Of a stretch of 7,130 nt of DNA, positions 4,814-7,130 are shown one piece after another. This DNA comes from Candidatus Sungbacteria bacterium RIFCSPLOWO2_01_FULL_47_10. GTDB lineage: Bacteria; Patescibacteriota; Minisyncoccia; Sungbacterales; GWA2-42-14. The stretch lies in contig MHQO01000026.1 in the NCBI GenBank assembly GCA_001820675.1, positions 20,017 through 27,146 on the forward strand, written 5' to 3'. Below the pieces are notes generated by a model. That model saw only the letters and a program-made list of their open reading frames with translations, was not told the origin of the DNA and searched no databases. Each line of letters begins with the position of its first letter. The stretch's first letter is position 1. The position numbers and the translations under genes are program-made.

Positions 4814-5467
4814 TTACTTTCCCGGGCCGCAGTTTCGTTTGATGATTGCTCGATTTGCATCATCGAAAGAAAGGTACAGTGTGGTCATGTTGTGCATGAT
4901 TTGGTTTGTGCCATTGTCATTATCATGCGTGGCGCCGCACGTATGCCCGAGTTCGTGAAGAAGTGTGATGAGCGATTGATCGTTTTCGAAAAGGGGAAAA
5001 TGCACAAGTAAAAGCTTTTCATCGGGCGCCGATCCATTAATGAGTTTTGGACTGGATTTATAAGTGAATCGGTTGGGGGTGATAAAAAGAATTTTATCCG
5101 AACGGGTATCGTAGAATTCTTTCTGAATCCATATCTCAGTTTTGTCGATAAGGGCGAACTGAATCCATATCTTAGTTTTGTCGATAAGGACGAATATTTT
5201 TTCACGGGTTTCGGGGGGCGGCTCAACAAAACGGATATTGTTGATTTCAAACGAACGGCCTATTTCACGCTCAAAAACAGAAGAGGCGGCTTTAAAAATT
5301 TCATCAAGCAGGTTCAGAAAATTTTCCCTGCCAAAAAATCGTTCATCAACCTCTTTGTCAACAACAACATCAAACGTGAGCGGTTTTGCTTTTTCGGCTG
5401 AAAAAGCGCCATCGTGGAACGAAAGAATACCTGCAAGAATGAGCAGGAAAAACACACACGTTTTCAA
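4814..5467 (-). CDS. Secreted metzincin-type zinc metalloprotease
   Basis: A 217-residue exported protease. The first 24 or so residues are a signal peptide (K2, hydrophobic 5-17, cleavage near AFSA at 21-24). HELGHTCGATHD at 171-182 is the long HExxHxxGxxHD zinc motif of metzincins, with ligands His171, His175 and His181 and catalytic Glu172. IMHNM at 190-194 is the Met-turn. The protein is short for a secreted metzincin, with the active site close to the C-terminus and no propeptide or extra domain visible. Cys177 and Cys212 could pair. The start is TTG at 5465-5467, preceded by GGGGTGA; the only ATG in frame is within the Met-turn region. Residues 94-117 are a recent 12-residue tandem duplication. 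Substrate unknown. It is a single-gene unit closed by its own terminator. Confidence 0.88.
   Translation of the reverse strand: MKTCVFFLLILAGILSFHDGAFSAEKAKPLTFDVVVDKEVDERFFGRENFLNLLDEIFKAASSVFEREIGRSFEINNIRFVEPPPETREKIFVLIDKTKIWIQFALIDKTEIWIQKEFYDTRSDKILFITPNRFTYKSSPKLINGSAPDEKLLLVHFPLFENDQSLITLLHELGHTCGATHDNDNGTNQIMHNMTTLYLSFDDANRAIIKRNCGPGK
5123..5194 (-). repeat. 36-bp tandem duplication inside the protease gene
   Basis: Bases 5123-5158 and 5159-5194 are adjacent copies of a 36-bp unit with two differences (34 of 36 identical). The unit is in frame and encodes LIDKTKIWIQFA followed by LIDKTEIWIQKE. The near-identity indicates a recent duplication, upstream of and separate from the zinc site. 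Confidence 0.95.
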
Positions 5468-5470
5468 GGT

Positions 5471-5497
5471 TCACCCCGTGTATCACGGCGCATACAC
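5471..5497 (-). promoter_or_regulatory. Leader hairpins overlapping the protease ribosome binding site
   Basis: Two mutually exclusive stems occur in the mRNA leader. GUGUAU/AUACAC (5492-5497 with 5478-5483) leaves the Shine-Dalgarno GGGGUGA (5471-5477) free. CCGUG/CACGG (5484-5488 with 5476-5480, loop AUA) pairs two of its G residues. This could tune initiation at the TTG start. A TTGACA-like -35 is seen at 5534-5539 but without a convincing -10. Confidence 0.35.
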
Positions 5498-5617
5498 ATC
5501 TATATATTTAAGGTGCAATACTCCGGTATCGTTTGTCAAGTTTCAAAATTTTTTATTCTCCTTCACCGAATGTCGATCCGCTTGCGGGTTGGATCTTTAT
5601 TTCAAAATTTTTCTCGT

Positions 5618-5655
5618 GAAAATCTATCGGCTTATTCGTGCGAATGAGCCGATAG
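5618..5655 (-). terminator. Long hairpin downstream of HEPN-like gene
   Basis: CTATCGGCT (5624-5632) pairs exactly with AGCCGATAG (5647-5655), and the inner ATTCG/CGAAT continues the stem to a 2-nt loop with one interrupted position. On the minus strand it is followed by ATTTTC, a modest U-run. It lies about 57 nt after the HEPN-like gene stop and probably ends that transcript. An intergenic palindromic repeat is the alternative. Confidence 0.55.
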
Positions 5656-5712
5656 GTGCAGAGGCGCCGCACCATTCCCGCCAAAGATAATCTGTATTGC
5701 AATGCCGGAAAA

Positions 5713-6255
5713 TCAAAATATAAATTCAAGCTCATCGAGCGCTTTTTCATAGCCGTCGATTGCGCGGTCTATTTCCTGGCGCGAGACGGGGCGATTGGGA
5801 TCGTGCGCGATGAGATTTCTGATTTTGTGTGCGTCCCAGAGATTATCAATCGAGTTGAGTTTTGAGCGGTCAAGTTGTTTCAAGCGATCACCAAACGAGT
5901 TGCCTTCAAGTCGCATTTTTTTGAGGATATCGTCCATGATCGTATCGGCCTCGATGACGGCAAGTTTCCAGTCGGACGGGGTTGGGGATGATGCCTTGTC
6001 AAGAACACTTTGCCATTTTTTGGGAACTTCTCTTTTTTCCGATTCCGGAATTTTTCCAAAATCCTCCCCAACGATTTCCTCTATTTTCTCGACAGCGCCT
6101 TTCGGGTTCTGGAGGCGGAACATGAGGACATTCAGATAGATGATGAAGCCAAAAAAAACGATGGATAATAAACCGCCGACAAATTTCATCGACAAAATAA
6201 ACGTGCCTCCGCCGGAGGAGTAAAATCGATCGAGAAGATTGAAATAGAATTCCAT
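5713..6255 (-). CDS. Membrane-anchored protein with HEPN-like domain
   Basis: A 180-residue protein. Residues 24-46 are one transmembrane helix, followed by a cytoplasmic-looking charged linker and a helical domain from about residue 93 to the end. That domain has the pattern DWKLAVIEADTIMDDILKK, then a GxxFGDRLK turn, LWDAHKIRNLIAHDP at 139-153 and a final helix DRAIDGYEKAL. R146-N-L-I-A-H151 matches the Rx4H motif of HEPN domains, many of which are ribonucleases or bind nucleotides or RNA. I know this arrangement as a common uncharacterised family in Patescibacteria (recall, not a search). No partner nucleotidyltransferase is adjacent, so a toxin-antitoxin role is not supported. The ATG at 6253-6255 lacks a Shine-Dalgarno; Met23, at the edge of the membrane helix, is an alternative start. 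It ends in TGA. Confidence 0.8.
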   Translation of the reverse strand: MEFYFNLLDRFYSSGGGTFILSMKFVGGLLSIVFFGFIIYLNVLMFRLQNPKGAVEKIEEIVGEDFGKIPESEKREVPKKWQSVLDKASSPTPSDWKLAVIEADTIMDDILKKMRLEGNSFGDRLKQLDRSKLNSIDNLWDAHKIRNLIAHDPNRPVSRQEIDRAIDGYEKALDELEFIF

Positions 6256-6258
6256 TGT

Positions 6259-6334
6259 TTTAGAAGCAACAATAGACGCAACTGATTACGCGTACCTTTA
6301 GAAACAATATTATACGCAAACGATTACGCAACAC
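6259..6334 (-). repeat. Two diverged 38-bp tandem units upstream of HEPN-like gene
   Basis: Units 6259-6296 and 6297-6334 align without gaps at 28 of 38 positions. Each begins TTTAGAA on the plus strand and holds the core ACGCAAnnGATTACGC (6276-6291 and 6314-6329). On the minus strand the TTGCGT word therefore recurs across the promoter region, with another copy at 6345-6350. They are placed to act as operator or promoter modules for the HEPN-like gene. Confidence 0.65.
6309..6314 (-). promoter_or_regulatory. -10 element of HEPN-like gene
   Basis: The minus strand has a perfect TATAAT within the upstream copy of the 38-bp repeat. No good -35 lies at 16-18 bp. The transcript start would be about 47 nt before the ATG at 6255. 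Confidence 0.4.
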
Positions 6335-6353
6335 TAAACGCAGGTTGCGTTTA
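6335..6353 (-). terminator. Short palindromic hairpin after gatA
   Basis: TAAACGCA and TGCGTTTA pair perfectly over 8 bp around a 3-nt loop, 10 nt after the gatA stop codon. The position suits a terminator, but the following minus-strand sequence AGTGTTGCG is not a proper U-tract. The arms also carry the ACGCA/TGCGT word of the neighbouring repeats, so it may belong to that array instead. Confidence 0.35.
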
Positions 6354-6363
6354 TGGTTGTGTT

Positions 6364-7130
6364 TTACACAGCATTTAATTTTGCTTCTAATTCATTGGCA
6401 ATTGTAAATATATTTTCTTCCTGAAACCACGGAGCGATGAACTGGATTCCTGCCGGAAGATCTTTACCTTCTTTTTTGACGAAACCGGCGTTCATGGAGA
6501 GGCCGGGAAGCCCAGCCAAGTTCACCGCAACCGTATAAATATCCGAAAGATACATCTCAAGCGGATTTGAAGATTTTTCTCCGAATTTAAATGGCGGCGT
6601 GGGCGCGGTGGGGCCGATGATAAGATCAACTTCTTTAAAGGCTTTTTCGAAGTCCTCTTTAATAAGGCGCCTGATTTTTTGCGCTTTCAGATAATATGCG
6701 TCGTAGTAGCCGTGAGAAAGCGTGTACGCGCCAAGCATGATTCTTCGCTTTACTTCTTGCCCGAACCCTCCGGCTCTTGTTTTTGCATACACCTCCTCTA
6801 AATTCAGAATTTTGGATTCTGAATTCTGAATTGCCGAGTATCCATAGCGAATGCCGTCGAATCGGGCGAGATTCGCCGATACTTCGGCGGGCATGATGAT
6901 GTAATAGGCCGCAAGGGCATATTCGGACATTGGAAGGGAAATTTCTTTTACCGCATGCCCCGCCTCCTCAAGCTTTTTTATTGCCGCACGTACTGTTTTT
7001 TCAACTTCGGGGTCAAGTCCCTTTCCGAAATATTCTTTCGGCAATCCTATTCGCCGAAGTCCGACTTCCTCACCGAAGTCGGACTTCGGTGGTGAAATCG
7101 TGGTGGAATCCAGCGCATCCCGGCCTTTGA
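6364..7130 (-). CDS. gatA: Aspartyl/glutamyl-tRNA amidotransferase subunit A, C-terminal part
   Basis: The C-terminal 254 residues of GatA, cut by the right edge; the amidase signature with its Ser-cisSer-Lys triad lies outside the window. GatA hydrolyses glutamine and passes ammonia to GatB to amidate Glu-tRNA(Gln) or Asp-tRNA(Asn). Recognisable blocks are DSTT (visible residues 7-10), RRIGLPKEYFGKGLDPEV, MPAEVSANLARFDGIRYGY, RAGGFGQEVKRRIMLGAY, GYYDAYYLKAQKIRRLI, LIIGPTAPTPPF and LAGLPGLSMNAGF. The TTG at 7042-7044 is internal, because the frame stays open and GatA-like up to the edge. Two palindromic sequences are embedded in the coding region, at 7054-7089 and 6801-6832. Both fall in family-variable linkers, and the frame is intact. 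No gatB or gatC is visible in the window. Confidence 0.96.
   Translation of the reverse strand, partial: KGRDALDSTTISPPKSDFGEEVGLRRIGLPKEYFGKGLDPEVEKTVRAAIKKLEEAGHAVKEISLPMSEYALAAYYIIMPAEVSANLARFDGIRYGYSAIQNSESKILNLEEVYAKTRAGGFGQEVKRRIMLGAYTLSHGYYDAYYLKAQKIRRLIKEDFEKAFKEVDLIIGPTAPTPPFKFGEKSSNPLEMYLSDIYTVAVNLAGLPGLSMNAGFVKKEGKDLPAGIQFIAPWFQEENIFTIANELEAKLNAV
6801..6832. repeat. AATTCAGAAT palindromic repeat inside gatA
   Basis: AATTCAGAAT (6801-6810) is followed by its exact reverse complement ATTCTGAATT at 6816-6825 and again, overlapping by 3 nt, at 6823-6832. The segment encodes visible residues 99-110 (AIQNSESKILNL), in a loop where GatA proteins differ in length. Confidence 0.85.
7054..7089. 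repeat. Tandem CCGAAGTC palindromes inside gatA
   Basis: Bases 7073-7089 read CCGAAGTCGGACTTCGG, a palindrome of two 8-bp arms around one central base. A second copy, CCGAAGTCCGACTTC, lies at 7054-7068, 19 bp away. Together they encode visible residues 14-25 (PKSDFGEEVGLR), the linker after the amidase core. Confidence 0.85.

Noticed and set aside
7042..7044. TTG as the start of gatA
   Set aside because: The frame continues upstream with GatA-like sequence (DSTT and the linker) to the window edge, so the gene is cut, not started, here.

Overview
The window looks like chromosomal DNA from a small-genome bacterium of the Candidate Phyla Radiation (Patescibacteria, Parcubacteria-like). This is inference, based on three things: the style of several proteins (a membrane-anchored HEPN-like protein, a TM plus coiled-coil plus CARDB surface protein, a short orphan radical SAM enzyme), an initiator tRNA with no encoded CCA, and short palindromic repeats both between and inside genes. 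No gene needs UGA read as an amino acid, so the standard bacterial code fits. Every gene I can support lies on the minus strand, so transcription runs from high to low coordinates.

Layout in the direction of transcription: the C-terminal 254 residues of GatA (amidotransferase subunit A) enter from the right edge and end at 6364. A repeat-rich spacer follows, with two diverged 38-bp tandem units, and leads into a membrane-anchored protein with an HEPN-like RNLIAH motif (5713-6255) that ends near a long hairpin. Next is a secreted metzincin-type zinc protease with a TTG start and a recent 12-codon internal duplication (4814-5467), closed by a clear terminator. A G+C-rich non-coding stretch then carries three direct repeats next to a TTGACA promoter, which drives an orphan radical SAM enzyme (3621-4460). 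After about 370 bases without a gene comes an initiator tRNA-fMet unit (promoter, tRNA at 3178-3248, terminator at 3022-3058). It is followed by a two-gene membrane operon, a short TM/coiled-coil protein and a 508-residue TM/coiled-coil/beta-domain/CARDB protein. A 109-bp MITE-like inverted repeat lies between that operon and its likely terminator. The last unit is a reversed-order hicB-hicA toxin-antitoxin pair, and the final 254 bases hold only hairpins.

How the genes relate: most are separate transcription units with their own promoter or terminator. The only likely operons are hicBA and the coiled-coil/CARDB pair, whose stop and start codons are 4 nt apart. Several proteins face outward or are membrane-bound (protease, CARDB protein, coiled-coil partner), but nothing here links them to one pathway. 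The strongest oddities are the reduced tRNA-fMet elbow, palindromic elements within gatA coding sequence, the direct-repeat array at the radical SAM promoter, and two promoters placed so close to start codons that leaderless transcripts are likely.
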